From Pusillimonas caeni (GTDB lineage Bacteria; Pseudomonadota; Gammaproteobacteria; Burkholderiales; Burkholderiaceae_B): DNA of 64,000 nucleotides. Below the pieces are notes generated by a model that saw only the letters and a program-made list of their open reading frames with translations, ran no database searches and was not told the origin of the DNA. Position numbers and translations under genes: made by a program. The DNA is taken from NCBI RefSeq assembly GCF_003545815.1, contig NZ_PDUW01000012.1, forward strand, positions 1 through 64,000. Reading direction: 5' to 3'. Below, in pieces: positions 8,960-22,434 of this stretch (position 1 is its first letter; the number at the start of each line of letters is the position of its first letter).

Positions 8960-9689
8960 GTCGTCTTTTTTCCTCGAGGCGGGTCAGGCATTTCTGCAGG
9001 AAACGCACGATGTGGGTGGAGCGCGCGACAGTGACTCGGGGCAGGCCGAAGAGGTCGTCCGCAGGCCCCGCCAGCCCGCCGCCGGTGGTGGTGGCGTTGA
9101 GGTAGCCGGCCTGCCTCACCATGTCGCGCAGAGCGGGGGTTTCGTGGCCATAGGGATAGCAAAACGCCGTCACCTCGGCGCCCAGGGCTTCTTGCAGCTC
9201 GTGACGCGACCGGTGGATCTGTTCGAAGGCCGCGGCCTCTGGAAGTTCGGGCAGATCCGGATGGTCGAGGGTATGCGAGCCCGCTTCCTGGCCGCCCGCC
9301 ACCCACTCGCGCGCCTGCTCAAGCGACATCAGGGGCGCGGGCGGGACGCCGTTCGCACGGTCCCACTCGTTGCTGCCGCCAAAGCGATGGGCAAGGAAAT
9401 AATTGGTGGAGGTGAAACCCATGTCGCGCAATATGGGCAAGGCATTGGCCAGCACATTGACATAGCCGTCGTCGAAGGTAATGCCGAATACCTTGCCCTG
9501 CCTGTGCCCTTGCAGATAAGGCATGAGGTCGCGCATGGACAGGCCGCGGTAGCCCAGCCGGCGCATCCACGCCATCTGGCGCCGGAAGCTGGCCGGATGC
9601 ACGGTCAGGCCCCTGTAGGGCGTACCGCGCGGCGACGGCTGGCCGATCTGGTGATACATGAGGATGGGAATCATGTCGGCGCCCTTCAT
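8952..9689 (-). CDS. Polysaccharide deacetylase (NodB domain), second copy
   Basis: 245 residues. The NodB fold (carbohydrate esterase family 4) shows MYHQIG at the N-terminus, the metal/catalytic motif TFDDGY, HTLDHPDL (second metal motif) and CYPYGHET. No signal peptide is evident, so action is cytoplasmic or membrane-proximal, unlike secreted peptidoglycan deacetylases. The ATG at 9689 overlaps the preceding stop as ATGA and has AGGGG before it. Sitting between glycosyltransferases, it probably removes an N-acetyl group from an LPS core amino sugar. Confidence 0.85.
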   Translation of the reverse strand: MKGADMIPILMYHQIGQPSPRGTPYRGLTVHPASFRRQMAWMRRLGYRGLSMRDLMPYLQGHRQGKVFGITFDDGYVNVLANALPILRDMGFTSTNYFLAHRFGGSNEWDRANGVPPAPLMSLEQAREWVAGGQEAGSHTLDHPDLPELPEAAAFEQIHRSRHELQEALGAEVTAFCYPYGHETPALRDMVRQAGYLNATTTGGGLAGPADDLFGLPRVTVARSTHIVRFLQKCLTRLEEKRRHA

Positions 9690-10432
9690 TCGCCCCTGCC
9701 CAGAAAATACAGCTTGGCGTAGCGGAAGAAGCTGCCCGCCGATGCGGTCGCCGCCAGAATGAAGCCCTCGCGGCCGTCGAGAAAGCCCCTGCGTAGCAAG
9801 TAAATGCGGATGAAGGTCCAGATTGCATGGCCCACCGCGCCCGGTACCGAACTGCGGCGCCCTTTTGCGTGCATCATGCGCGCCGCGTCGGTCGAATAGC
9901 GGTTGACCTTGGCGATGAGGGCGTCCATGTCGGCATAGGGATAATGCAGGAAATGAGCGTCGAGCGTGGCGACCGGCCCCTGGGCCTGCACACGTTCGTG
10001 GACGGCCGCGTCGGTGAAGCGGGCCGTGCCCCGCTTGAACAGCCTCAGGACATGGTCGGGCCACCAGCCGCTATGGCGGATCCATCGGCCGCAGAAATTG
10101 GACAGGCGGGCGATCTGGTAGGCCTGCGCCGCGGGCTGCCGGATGGCCTGAGCGATGGCCTGCGCCAGCTCGGGCGTGACCCGCTCGTCGGCGTCCACGG
10201 ACAGCACCCAATCCTGTGTGGCCAGGTCGAGCGCACGGTTTTTTTGCGGGCCGAAACCCGGCCAATCGGTCGTCTCGACCACGCGCGCGCCCTTCTCCCG
10301 GGCGATGGCGCAGGTGCGGTCGCCGCTGCCCGAATCGACCACGATGATCTCGTCGGCAAACGCCACCGAATCGAGGCACGCGCCGATGTGCGCTTCTTCG
10401 TTCTTGGTGATGATGATGACCGAGAGCGTCAT
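9686..10432 (-). CDS. GT2 family glycosyltransferase, WaaE/KdtX-like
   Basis: 248 residues starting MTLSVIIITKNEEAHIGACL, a GT-A fold family 2 enzyme. The donor/metal motifs are VDSGSGDRT and VLSVDADERV, and the characteristic FCGRWIRHSGWWPDH segment is typical of the WaaE/KdtX group of LPS core glucosyltransferases. The C-terminal part is hydrophobic/basic, consistent with membrane association. ATGA overlaps at both ends tie it to the two deacetylase genes. Confidence 0.88.
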   Translation of the reverse strand: MTLSVIIITKNEEAHIGACLDSVAFADEIIVVDSGSGDRTCAIAREKGARVVETTDWPGFGPQKNRALDLATQDWVLSVDADERVTPELAQAIAQAIRQPAAQAYQIARLSNFCGRWIRHSGWWPDHVLRLFKRGTARFTDAAVHERVQAQGPVATLDAHFLHYPYADMDALIAKVNRYSTDAARMMHAKGRRSSVPGAVGHAIWTFIRIYLLRRGFLDGREGFILAATASAGSFFRYAKLYFLGRGE

Positions 10433-11274
10433 GCCCTTTGCCTGCGTGCGCGCTTCCAGAGCTTGAACCGGTTGAACACCGGCGCGATGACCGGGTGCGC
10501 GGCCACCTGGATGCGCCGCCCCACTGAATCGCCCGTGGTGTTGCGCACGGCGAAGCGATGGATGTGGGCCGGGTCCGAGCCCGCCCGGTTCTGGCCGAAG
10601 GCGTGCGTGGTGTACAGATACTTGAAGCCGGCCTGCTGGGCCGTGCGCACGTAGTCGGCGTCGAAATAGCCCTGGGGCCAGCAGAAGTGCTCGGAGACCG
10701 AACCCAGGTTCTCGAGCAGCGCCTGGCGCGATTGCTGGAGCTCTTGCGCCATGAGCGCGTTCTTTTCGTGGGCGCGTTCGCTTTTGTCCCAGCGGGTATG
10801 GGTGTGGGTATGGCTGTGAAACTCGATCAACCCGCTTTCCTGCATGGCCTTGATCTCGCTCCAGCGCAGGATCACGCTGTCGGAATCGCCTTGCGCGATG
10901 CGCCGCTCGCATTCGGCATGGCTCGGCGTGTCGGGCAGAGGCTGCCCCTGCCCCGCTATGGGGCGCACGGGGCCGTCCTTGACCCACGAGGTAACGACAA
11001 AGATCACCGCCTTGTATCCATACTTCTTGAGCAGCGGAAAGGCATGGACCCAGTTGTCCAGATAGCCGTCATCGAAAGTGATGAGTATGGATTTGTCCGG
11101 CACCGGTTCGCCGGCCAGGTGGGCGGCGAACTCGTCGGTGGTGAGCGAGCCGTAGCCGTGGCGGGAGAGCCAGGCCAGCTGGTCTTCGAAATGCTTGGGC
11201 GAGACGGTGATGGCGCCGTCGGAAGGCGACACGTGGTGGTACATCAGGACGGGAACCGTATGGGCTTTTTTCAT
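10429..11274 (-). CDS. Polysaccharide deacetylase (NodB domain), first copy
   Basis: 281 residues. CE4/NodB motifs: VLMYHHVS at the N-terminus, ITFDDGYLDN (motif 1), EFHSHTHTHTR (motif 2, the metal histidines) and FCWPQGYFD. No signal peptide is visible. It is somewhat longer than its paralogue at 8952-9689 and clearly diverged from it, so this is not a recent duplication. It overlaps the upstream GT4 and the downstream GT2 by ATGA. A role in de-N-acetylating an LPS core sugar is inferred from context. Confidence 0.85.
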   Translation of the reverse strand: MKKAHTVPVLMYHHVSPSDGAITVSPKHFEDQLAWLSRHGYGSLTTDEFAAHLAGEPVPDKSILITFDDGYLDNWVHAFPLLKKYGYKAVIFVVTSWVKDGPVRPIAGQGQPLPDTPSHAECERRIAQGDSDSVILRWSEIKAMQESGLIEFHSHTHTHTRWDKSERAHEKNALMAQELQQSRQALLENLGSVSEHFCWPQGYFDADYVRTAQQAGFKYLYTTHAFGQNRAGSDPAHIHRFAVRNTTGDSVGRRIQVAAHPVIAPVFNRFKLWKRARRQRA

Positions 11275-12364
11275 TTTCGTTCGCTCAACCAGCGCTCGTA
11301 GCAGGACTCGACACGTTGCACCATGGCCTGGGGCGTGAACCGGCCCTCGTCCAGCACGCGGCGCTGCCCCGCGCTGCCCATGCGACGCCGCAGCCCCGGG
11401 TCTTCGATGAGGGTGCGCAACGCCTCGGTGAGGGCCTTTTGATCGTGCAGCGGAACCAGCAGGCCGGTCGTCCCATTTTCCATCATTTCGGGCACACCGT
11501 CGACGTCCGTGCCCACCACCGCCAGGCCCGCGGCGGCCGCTTCGACGAATACCGTGCCCGAGGCCTCCTGCTCGGTGGCCAGGGCAAAGAGGTCGAACCC
11601 CGCCAACAGATTGGGAACATCGCTGCGCCGTCCCAGCAGATGGATGCGCTTGCCCAGGCCTTTTTCGGCAATGTGGGCCTGGACCTCCTCGAAGACGGGC
11701 GAACCGCCTCCCACGAACACCAGGTGCAGGTTGGGCCGGCTTCGGATCAAGGGCTCCATGGCATCGATCAGCGCGCGATGGCCTTTTTTGGCCCGCATGA
11801 CGGCCACGCAGCCCACGACGATGTCGTTCTGCGCCAGCTTGAGCTCATCGCGAAGCGTAGAGGGCTGGTCCCACTTGACCAGGTTCACCACGGGATAGAC
11901 CGTGGCCACATGGTCGGGCGGCACGCCCCGCTCGATGAGATGGTTGCGCACGAAGTTGCTGGCGGTGGTGACGCGGTGCGGAATGACGGTATACGACAGC
12001 AGCGACCCCACCCGCTTGGCCAGGTGGCGCGTGCGGACGATGAGCGGAGTGCCCGCCAGGCGGCCGGCCGTGCCGGCCAGTATGGTGTCGCGCCGGCTAT
12101 GCGTATTGAGCACGTCGAAGCGGCCTTGGCGCAGCACTTTGCGCAGCCGCGCCACGCCCTTCACGAAGTTGGCCGGTCCGTCCATCAGCAAGGTGTGCAC
12201 GGTGAAGCCGTCATCGCGCAGGCGCTGGGCCAGAACGGCGTGCGGCTGGCAGATGGCTTCCATATGGTGGCCGCGCTCGCGCATGGCCGTCATCATCTGG
12301 TAGATGTATTGCTCCTGGCCGCCGAAGCTGGTCGCCGCCTCGGAGTGGACGATGCGCAAGGGCT

Positions 12365-12368
<4 letters not shown>
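11271..12368 (-). CDS. GT4 family glycosyltransferase (LPS core)
   Basis: 365 residues starting MKPLRIVHSEAATSFGGQEQ, with the GG(Q/A)E acceptor loop. The donor site is seen as ATEQEASGTVFVEAAAAGLAVVGTDVDGVPE, discussed here by its E-x7-E spacing. It is the first sugar-transfer gene after dnaE, and its ATG overlaps the dnaE stop (ATGA at 12365-12368). It is expected to work with the following deacetylase and GT2 on the LPS core. Confidence 0.87.
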
Positions 12369-15850
<3,482 letters not shown>

Positions 15851-15908
15851 GAACGGGATTGTACTTAAGGAAGCCCGGAGCAAGTCGCTCGGCAGGCTTG
15901 TCCGGGCT

Positions 15909-18900
15909 TCAGCGCTGCATGGCAGCCCACGCTTTCTGCAGACGCTTTGCGGAAACCGGCATGGGGGTGCGCAGCTCCTGGGCGAACAAGGCCACGCGAA
16001 GCTCTTCGAGCAGCCAGCGGAATTCGTCCAGGGCGGCATCGGGCGCCCCTTTCAGGGCGCTGCGGGCGCGCTGGTATTGCGCCAGCAGCGGCGCCATTTC
16101 GGCCATCTGGCGCTGGTCGCGCGCCGGGTCGGCGCGCAGCTTGTCGATGCGCGCCTGAGCGGCCTTGAGGTAACGGGGAAAGTGAGACAACTGCGAGTAT
16201 GGCGTGTCGCGGATGAAGCACTTGCCCATCAGGCCCGACACCTGGCCGGCGAGATCGGCGTAGGCGGCCGGATGCGCCTTGGCTTGCGGCAGCTTTTTCT
16301 GCAAGGCCGACCACTCGGCCAGAATGGTCGCCGCCAGGCGCGCCACTTCTTGCGCCAAAAGCCCCAGGCGCGTACGGCCCTCGGCCACCCGCGCCTCGAA
16401 GGCGGCGCGGTCGTTGGGCCAGGGCTCGGTCAGGCAGGCGCGCTCGACCGCGGTGTCGATGATCTGGTCCCGCAGTTCTTCCTGGGTGCCCAGGCTCATG
16501 TACAGCATGCTCATGCGGGTCAGGCCGTCCAGATTCTTCTCCAGGAACTTGACCTGCTCGCGCAGGGCCAGCCTGAACAGCCGCAGCAGCCCCGCCTTGT
16601 GACGCCGCTTCGCCTCACCCGGGTCGTCGAAGACATCGAGGTCGCAATGCGTCTTGCGATCTATCAAGGCGGGGTATCCGATGAAGGACTGCCCCTTGCG
16701 CCGGATTTCCATCAGCTCGGGCAACTCGCCGAAAGACCAGTCGACCAGGTTCTCGTGCGCCAGCACCTGGCCCACGTTTTCGTCACGCGCCGCGACTTTC
16801 TGGAAAGAAGCCTGCGCCTGGCTGCCGTGCTCGGCCTTCAACTGGTCCAGGTTGCGGCCGCCGGACAGCATGCGGCCGTGCTCGTCCACCACCTTGAAGT
16901 TCATGAACAAATGCGCCGGCAGCGTCTCGAGCTTGAAATCGCCGGGCGCGGGGCGCACCTTGACCTGCTCCCACATATCGCTGCGCAAGGCGTCCAGCAG
17001 GCCCATGGGCGGGTCGCCGGCGCGATCGAACCAGCGCTCGTAGAAGCCGGCCGCGTAATCGGGCAGCGGCACGCAGTGGCGCCGCATTTTCTGCGGCAGC
17101 GACTTGAGCAGCAGATGGACTTTCTCCTTCAGCATGCCCGGAACCAGCCATTCGCAGCGCATGGGGTCTATCTTGTTCAGCGCAAACAGCGGCACGGTCA
17201 GGGTGACGCCGTCCCGTGCCGAGCCGGGCTCGAAGTGGTAGTCCAGGGCCATGTCGACGCCCTGCCAGGACACTTTCTTGGGAAAGACGTCGGTGGTCAC
17301 GCCGGCGGCCTCGTGGCGCATGAGGTCGTCACGCGTCAGACGCAGGGCGTCCAGGTCGGCCTTGTCGAGCCCCGCCGCCCATTTCTCGAGCGTGGCCGCC
17401 TGATGGACGTCCGGCGGGATCTGCTTGTCGTAGAAAGCGAAGATCAAGGCGTCGTCGACGAGAATGTCGGGCCGCCGGGTCTGGTGCTCGAGCTTCTCGA
17501 TCTTGGCGATGAGCTGCCTGTTCTGGTTGACGAAGGGCAGGCGCGTATCGATTTCGCCCTGCACCAGCGCGTCGCGGATGAAGATTTCGCGCGCCTGGGC
17601 CGGATCGACCTTGCCGAAATGGATGCGTCGCCCGGTGTAGACCGGCAGGCCATACAGGGTGGCGCGCTCGTTGGCGACGACCTGTCCGGTTTTGCGGTCC
17701 CAGCGCGGGTCGGACCAGGTCCTGCGCAGCAGGTGGGCGCCCGCCCTCTCGAGCCACGGCGGCTCGATGCGGGCCACGCAGCGTGCATACAGACGGGTGG
17801 TCTCGACCAGTTCGGCGGCCACGATCCAGCGCCCGGCCTTCTTGACCAGGCTGGAGCCCGGATGGATCTGGAAACGTATCTCGCGCGCCCCCAGGTAGCC
17901 GCCCCCTTCCTCGTTCTTCAGGCCGATATTGCCGAGCAGCCCTGACAGCAGGGCCATATGGGTTTGCTCGTAGGTGGCCGGCGCGGTGTTCACGCGCCAG
18001 CGCTGTTCGCCCACCAGGGCGGCCAGCTGGCCGTGCACGTCGCGCCATTCCCGCAGCCGCGGCGGTGAAAGGAAATTCTGACGCAGCAGGGCCACCAGCT
18101 TGCGCTGCGAGCCCTTGTGGGCAACCTGCTCGTGATACCAGTTCCAGAGCTTCAGATAGCCCAGGAACTCGGATTTATCGTCGCGGAACTTGGCATGGGC
18201 CGTCTCGGCCGCCTCGCGCTCGTGCATGGGCCGGTCGCGCGGATCCTGCACCGACAGGGCGGCCGCGATGATCAGGATTTCCGCCAGGCATTGCTGCGCC
18301 TGCGCCTCCAGAATCATGCGCGCCAGGCGGGGGTCGACCGGCAGTTTGGACAGCGAGCGGCCGGTCGGGGTCAGCTGGTTCGCGCCGTCCAGCGCGCCCA
18401 GTTCCTGCAGTTGCTGATAGCCGTCGGCGATGGCCCGGCCCGTGGGCGCCTCGACGAAGGGAAAGGTCTCGATGTCGTCCAGCTTGAGCGCTTTCATGCG
18501 CAATATCACCGAGGCCAGGGAGGAGCGCAGGATCTCGGGGTCGGTGAAGGCCGGCCGCGACGTGTAGTCGGCTTCGCCGTACAGGCGGATGCAGACGCCC
18601 GGCCCGATCCGCCCGCAGCGGCCGGCCCGCTGATTGGCCGAAGCCCGGCTGATGGGCTCGATGCGCAGCTGCTCGACCTTGTTGCGCCATGAATAGCGCT
18701 TGACCCGCGCCAGGCCGCTGTCGACGACGTAGCGAATGCCGGGCACGGTCAGAGAGGTTTCCGCCACGTTGGTCGCCAGCACCACCCTGCGCGCATTGCC
18801 CTGCGGACGGAAGATGCGCTCTTGCTCGGCCTGCGACAGGCGGGCGAAAAGCGCCAGCACCTCGGTGCCGGGCGGATGATGTTTGCGCAGCGCCTCGGCC

Positions 18901-19769
18901 GTTTCCCGGATCTCGCGCTCGCCCGGCAGGAACACCAGCACGTCGCCGGCGCCATGCCGGGCGCATTCGTCCACGGCGTCCACCACCGCGTCGACGAGAT
19001 CGCGCTCCTCGTCCTGCGAGGCCGCGGCGCCCTGGCGGGGGCCGCCGCGCTTTGCTGCGGCCTCATTCGACTCATCCTCGCGCAGCACGGGCCGATACAG
19101 CACTTCGACGGGATACAGCCGCCCCGACACCTCGATCACGGGCGCAGGCCGATCGCCGACGGCAAAATGGCGGGAGAACCGGTCCGCGTCGATGGTGGCC
19201 GAGGTGATGATGAGCTTCAGGTCGGGACGCCGGGGCAGCAGCTGCTTGAGAAAGCCCAGCAGGAAGTCGATGTTCAGGCTGCGCTCGTGCGCCTCGTCGA
19301 TGATGATGGTGTCGTAGCGGCGCAGCAGCGGGTCGCGCTGCGACTCGGCCAGCAGAATGCCGTCCGTCATGAGCTTGATCGCGGTGTCCGCCCCGCTGCG
19401 GTCGCTGAAGCGTATCTGGTAGCCGACCCAGTCGCCCAGTTCGGAGCCGAGTTCTTCGGCGATGCGGCGGGCGACCGAGGTGGCGGCCAGCCGCCTGGGC
19501 TGCGTATGGCCGATCAGGCCCTTGCGCCCCCGGCCCAGCTCCAGGCAGATCTTGGGCAGCTGGGTGGTCTTGCCCGAACCGGTCTCGCCGCTGACGATGA
19601 CCACCTGGTGCGCGCCGATGGCCGCCGCGATGTCGTCGCGCCGCGCGCTGACGGGCAGCTCTTCAGGATAGCGGATGGGCGGCAGCGGACGCGCCGCCCG
19701 GGGCTCGGGACGGCCGGACCGGGCTGCGCTTCTGTGTTGGTTTACCGACAAATCGACGGGCTCTTGCAT
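15909..19769 (-). CDS. hrpA: ATP-dependent RNA helicase HrpA
   Basis: 1286 residues, matching full-length HrpA (E. coli about 1300). DEAH-box motifs occur in order: Walker A GETGSGKTTQLP near residue 60, DEAHERS, SATIDA, and QRAGRCGR (motif VI). The helicase-associated and OB-fold regions follow, then the long DUF3418 C-terminal domain that distinguishes HrpA from shorter DEAH helicases. It resolves stalled or problematic ribosome-mRNA complexes in E. coli. It is divergent from argA with a 54-base gap that contains a shared promoter/operator region. Confidence 0.96.
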   Translation of the reverse strand: MQEPVDLSVNQHRSAARSGRPEPRAARPLPPIRYPEELPVSARRDDIAAAIGAHQVVIVSGETGSGKTTQLPKICLELGRGRKGLIGHTQPRRLAATSVARRIAEELGSELGDWVGYQIRFSDRSGADTAIKLMTDGILLAESQRDPLLRRYDTIIIDEAHERSLNIDFLLGFLKQLLPRRPDLKLIITSATIDADRFSRHFAVGDRPAPVIEVSGRLYPVEVLYRPVLREDESNEAAAKRGGPRQGAAASQDEERDLVDAVVDAVDECARHGAGDVLVFLPGEREIRETAEALRKHHPPGTEVLALFARLSQAEQERIFRPQGNARRVVLATNVAETSLTVPGIRYVVDSGLARVKRYSWRNKVEQLRIEPISRASANQRAGRCGRIGPGVCIRLYGEADYTSRPAFTDPEILRSSLASVILRMKALKLDDIETFPFVEAPTGRAIADGYQQLQELGALDGANQLTPTGRSLSKLPVDPRLARMILEAQAQQCLAEILIIAAALSVQDPRDRPMHEREAAETAHAKFRDDKSEFLGYLKLWNWYHEQVAHKGSQRKLVALLRQNFLSPPRLREWRDVHGQLAALVGEQRWRVNTAPATYEQTHMALLSGLLGNIGLKNEEGGGYLGAREIRFQIHPGSSLVKKAGRWIVAAELVETTRLYARCVARIEPPWLERAGAHLLRRTWSDPRWDRKTGQVVANERATLYGLPVYTGRRIHFGKVDPAQAREIFIRDALVQGEIDTRLPFVNQNRQLIAKIEKLEHQTRRPDILVDDALIFAFYDKQIPPDVHQAATLEKWAAGLDKADLDALRLTRDDLMRHEAAGVTTDVFPKKVSWQGVDMALDYHFEPGSARDGVTLTVPLFALNKIDPMRCEWLVPGMLKEKVHLLLKSLPQKMRRHCVPLPDYAAGFYERWFDRAGDPPMGLLDALRSDMWEQVKVRPAPGDFKLETLPAHLFMNFKVVDEHGRMLSGGRNLDQLKAEHGSQAQASFQKVAARDENVGQVLAHENLVDWSFGELPELMEIRRKGQSFIGYPALIDRKTHCDLDVFDDPGEAKRRHKAGLLRLFRLALREQVKFLEKNLDGLTRMSMLYMSLGTQEELRDQIIDTAVERACLTEPWPNDRAAFEARVAEGRTRLGLLAQEVARLAATILAEWSALQKKLPQAKAHPAAYADLAGQVSGLMGKCFIRDTPYSQLSHFPRYLKAAQARIDKLRADPARDQRQMAEMAPLLAQYQRARSALKGAPDAALDEFRWLLEELRVALFAQELRTPMPVSAKRLQKAWAAMQR

Positions 19770-19784
19770 GAAAACTCAAATAAA

Positions 19785-19805
19785 ACGGGTACCCGTCATT
19801 ATAAT
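19785..19805. promoter_or_regulatory. Divergent hrpA/argA promoter with operator-like palindrome
   Basis: The gap between the two start codons contains a perfect 12-base palindrome ACGGGTACCCGT (19785-19796). Immediately beside it the sequence ATTATAAT gives a TATAAT on both strands (19800-19805 plus, 19798-19803 minus). A plus-strand transcript would start near 19812, leaving only about a dozen bases before the argA ATG. No good -35 is seen for either direction, which would fit an activator- or repressor-controlled promoter. Confidence 0.5.
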
Positions 19806-19823
19806 TTTGCATTAGCGCAATAA

Positions 19824-21203
19824 ATGGGAACCCTCGTGCAGAACGACCTGGCCCTCAACGACCCTGAAACCCTCTCGGCCCACGATGCGCCCGAGTTCGC
19901 CCCGGCGCAGTTCGTGCGCTGGTTCCGCGAAGTGGCGCCCTACGTCCACGATTTTCGCGGCAAGACCTTCGTGGTCGCCTTTGGCGGCGAACTGGTTTTC
20001 GACGGCGCCCTCAATGCCTTGATACAGGATCTTTCGCTGTTGTCGGCGCTGGGGGTCAAGCTGGTGCTGGTGCACGGGTCGCGCCCGCAGGTCAACGAAC
20101 AGCTTAAATTGAAAGGCTACTCGACGCAATTCGGCCGCGGCACCGAACCCACCTCGCCCGAGGCGCTCGAATGCGCCAAAGAAGCGGCCGGCGAAATCCG
20201 CCTCGACATCGAGGCGGCCTTCAGCCAGGGCTTGCCCAACACCCCCATGTCCCATGCCCAGATAAGGGTCATATCGGGCAATTTTGTTACAGCGCGCCCG
20301 GTCGGCATCATCGAGGGCGTCGACTACCAGCATACCGGCGCGGTGCGCAAGCTCGACATCGACGCCATCAAGTCGGTGATGAACCAGGGCGCCATCGTCC
20401 TGCTGTCGCCGCTGGGTTTTTCGCCCACGGGCGAGGCCTTCAACCTGGCCATGGAAGACCTGGCCACCAGCCTCGCCGTGGCCCTGCGCGCCGAAAAACT
20501 CATCTTCCTTACGCAGGACCGCATCGTGCGGCACGAGGACGGCTCGGTCGACACCGAACTGGCCCGCGAGGACGCCGACGCCCTGCTGGCCACCGATACG
20601 CTGGACGAGGACACCGCCTTGTTCCTGACCCACGCCTCGCGCGCCGTCAAGCGCGGCGTGGCCCGCGCCCATCTGCTGCCCTATACGCTGGACGGCAGCG
20701 TGCTGCTCGAGATCTTCACCCACGACGGCGTGGGCACCATGGTGGTCGAGGACACCCTCGACGACCTGCGCCCCGCCACCATAGACGACATCGGGGCCAT
20801 CGTGCGGCTGATCGAGCCGCTCGAGGCCGACGGCACCCTGGTGCCGCGCGGCCGGGCCGTCATCGAGCGCGAGGTCGAGCTCTTTACCGTGCTCGAGCAC
20901 GACGGCGTAATCTATGGCTGTGTCGCCCTCAAGCCCTATCTGGACGAAGGCATGGTGGAGATGGCCTGTCTCATCGTCCACCCCGAGTGGCAGGGCTCCG
21001 GCGAAGGCGAAATGCTGCTGCGCCATGCCGAAAGCAAGGCTCGCGCCATGGGGGCCCGCCGCCTGTTCGTACTGACCACGCGCACCTCGCACTGGTTCAT
21101 GAAGCGCGGCTTCGCGCGGGGCGGCGTCTCCGACCTGCCCAGAGAGCGCCAGACGCACTACAACCGCTCGCGCAACAGTCTGATCTTCATCAAAAGGCTG
21201 TAA
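19824..21203 (+). CDS. argA: N-acetylglutamate synthase
   Basis: First step of arginine biosynthesis: acetyl-CoA plus glutamate to N-acetylglutamate. 459 residues in two domains. The N-terminal amino-acid-kinase fold has [12 protein letters not shown] and [12 protein letters not shown]. The C-terminal GNAT acetyltransferase domain has [31 protein letters not shown] (acetyl-CoA loop) and [11 protein letters not shown]. This two-domain layout is the classical ArgA. No Shine-Dalgarno precedes the ATG; a GTG five codons in has GGGAA before it and is an alternative start. Confidence 0.94.
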   Translation: MGTLVQNDLALNDPETLSAHDAPEFAPAQFVRWFREVAPYVHDFRGKTFVVAFGGELVFDGALNALIQDLSLLSALGVKLVLVHGSRPQVNEQLKLKGYSTQFGRGTEPTSPEALECAKEAAGEIRLDIEAAFSQGLPNTPMSHAQIRVISGNFVTARPVGIIEGVDYQHTGAVRKLDIDAIKSVMNQGAIVLLSPLGFSPTGEAFNLAMEDLATSLAVALRAEKLIFLTQDRIVRHEDGSVDTELAREDADALLATDTLDEDTALFLTHASRAVKRGVARAHLLPYTLDGSVLLEIFTHDGVGTMVVEDTLDDLRPATIDDIGAIVRLIEPLEADGTLVPRGRAVIEREVELFTVLEHDGVIYGCVALKPYLDEGMVEMACLIVHPEWQGSGEGEMLLRHAESKARAMGARRLFVLTTRTSHWFMKRGFARGGVSDLPRERQTHYNRSRNSLIFIKRL

Positions 21204-21218
21204 GGTCCGCGCGGCAAG

Positions 21219-21235
21219 CCGCTTGAAGCGGTTTT
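21219..21235 (+). terminator. Weak intrinsic terminator after argA
   Basis: CCGCTTGAAGCGG (short GC stem with a small loop) followed by TTTT, 16 bases after the argA stop. The stem is short, so termination is likely partial. The candidate promoter for yggX (TACAAT near 21250) lies just downstream. Confidence 0.4.
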
Positions 21236-21294
21236 ATACCGTGCAGCTTGTACAATGGGGCCATCGATCAAACGTACTTTTAGGTAGGAATGTC

Positions 21295-21567
21295 ATGGCA
21301 CGCATGGTCCACTGTGTAAAACTCAAGCGCGAAGCCGAAGGCCTGGACGCGCCGCCCTATCCCGGCGAACTGGGCATCCGCATCTGGCAGAACGTATCCA
21401 AGCAGGCCTGGGCCCAGTGGGTCGAAACCCAGACCCGCCTCGTCAACGAAAACCGCCTCAACCTGGCCGACGTGCGCGCCCGCAAATATCTGGCGCAGCA
21501 GATGGAAAGCTTTCTGTTCGACGACGCCAACGTCGAAGCCCAGGGCTACGTACCGCCGTCCGCCTGA
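21295..21567 (+). CDS. yggX: Probable Fe(2+)-trafficking protein YggX
   Basis: 90 residues, the family's normal size, starting [18 protein letters not shown] with the conserved N-terminal cysteine (C7). The YPGELG and W..W segments typical of YggX are present. In enterobacteria it protects iron-sulfur proteins from oxidative damage and handles labile iron. The start is the ATG at 21295, preceded by TAGGAA. In-frame codons further upstream lie in the promoter region and are not used. It converges with phoU. Confidence 0.93.
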   Translation: MARMVHCVKLKREAEGLDAPPYPGELGIRIWQNVSKQAWAQWVETQTRLVNENRLNLADVRARKYLAQQMESFLFDDANVEAQGYVPPSA

Positions 21568-21594
21568 TCCCTTCAGCCGTCCTCGCGGGCGGCG

Positions 21595-22320
21595 TCAGGC
21601 GTCGTTTTCTTCTTCGTAGGTTTCGCCGCGCGCGGTGCGCTCGGTGGCCTTGACGCCGGTGTGTCGCACATCGTCGCCCCGCACCATGTAGATGACGCGC
21701 TCGGCCATGTTCTTGGCATGGTCGCCGATGCGCTCGAGCGAGCGGGCGATGAAGATCAGGTCGATGGAGCGGGTGATGGTGCGCGGGTCTTCGATCATGT
21801 AGGTGATGAGGTGGCGCAGCGAGGCCTTCCACTCTTTGTCGACCTCTTTGTCGTTGCGCACGACCTGGGCGGCGTGGATGGGGTCTTCGCGGGCGAAGGC
21901 GTCGAGCGACTGGCGCAGCATGGACACCACGTACTCTCGCATGTGGCGCAGTTCGACGGCCGGTATGTAGCGGCCTTCGGACTCGTGCAGCCGCCGGGCC
22001 ACCTTGGCGATTTTTTCGGCCTCGTCGCCGCAGCGCTCCATGTCGGTCAGCATTTTGGACACCGACAGCAGCAGGCGAAGGTCGCCGGCGGTGGGCTGGT
22101 TGCGCGCAATGATGAGGCCGATGCGCTCGTCGATCTCGACTTCGAGGCGGTTGACCTCTTTTTCGCGCTCGCGCACGCGGTCCACCAGGGAAAGGTCGCC
22201 CGAAATAAGCGTTTCGACGCCGTCGTAGACCATGGTCTCGACCAGGCCGCCCATTTGCAGGAACAAGGACTTGGTGGTTTCGAGATCGGTGGAAAACTGC
22301 CTGTTGGTGTGCTCGGTCAT
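21595..22320 (-). CDS. phoU: Phosphate transport regulator PhoU
   Basis: 241 residues of the all-helical PhoU fold, with the two metal-binding repeats visible as MERCGDEAEKIAK and LERIGDHAKNMAERV (E/D-x3-D motifs). It links the Pst phosphate transporter to the PhoR/PhoB kinase system and restrains the Pho response. Start chosen at MTEHTNRQF, the usual N-terminus; the frame is open upstream. pstSCAB and phoBR are not in this window, so here it stands alone downstream of rpiA. Confidence 0.93.
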   Translation of the reverse strand: MTEHTNRQFSTDLETTKSLFLQMGGLVETMVYDGVETLISGDLSLVDRVREREKEVNRLEVEIDERIGLIIARNQPTAGDLRLLLSVSKMLTDMERCGDEAEKIAKVARRLHESEGRYIPAVELRHMREYVVSMLRQSLDAFAREDPIHAAQVVRNDKEVDKEWKASLRHLITYMIEDPRTITRSIDLIFIARSLERIGDHAKNMAERVIYMVRGDDVRHTGVKATERTARGETYEEENDA

Positions 22321-22434
22321 ATCGGCCTTCGTCGCGGAAAACTTTGAAATCAGGGTCTGCAGCCGGGTTTGCCACCTACTGCTGCAAACATGATAATCCA
22401 TTCAAAGGAAAAAGCTTAGCCCCCGATTATGACG

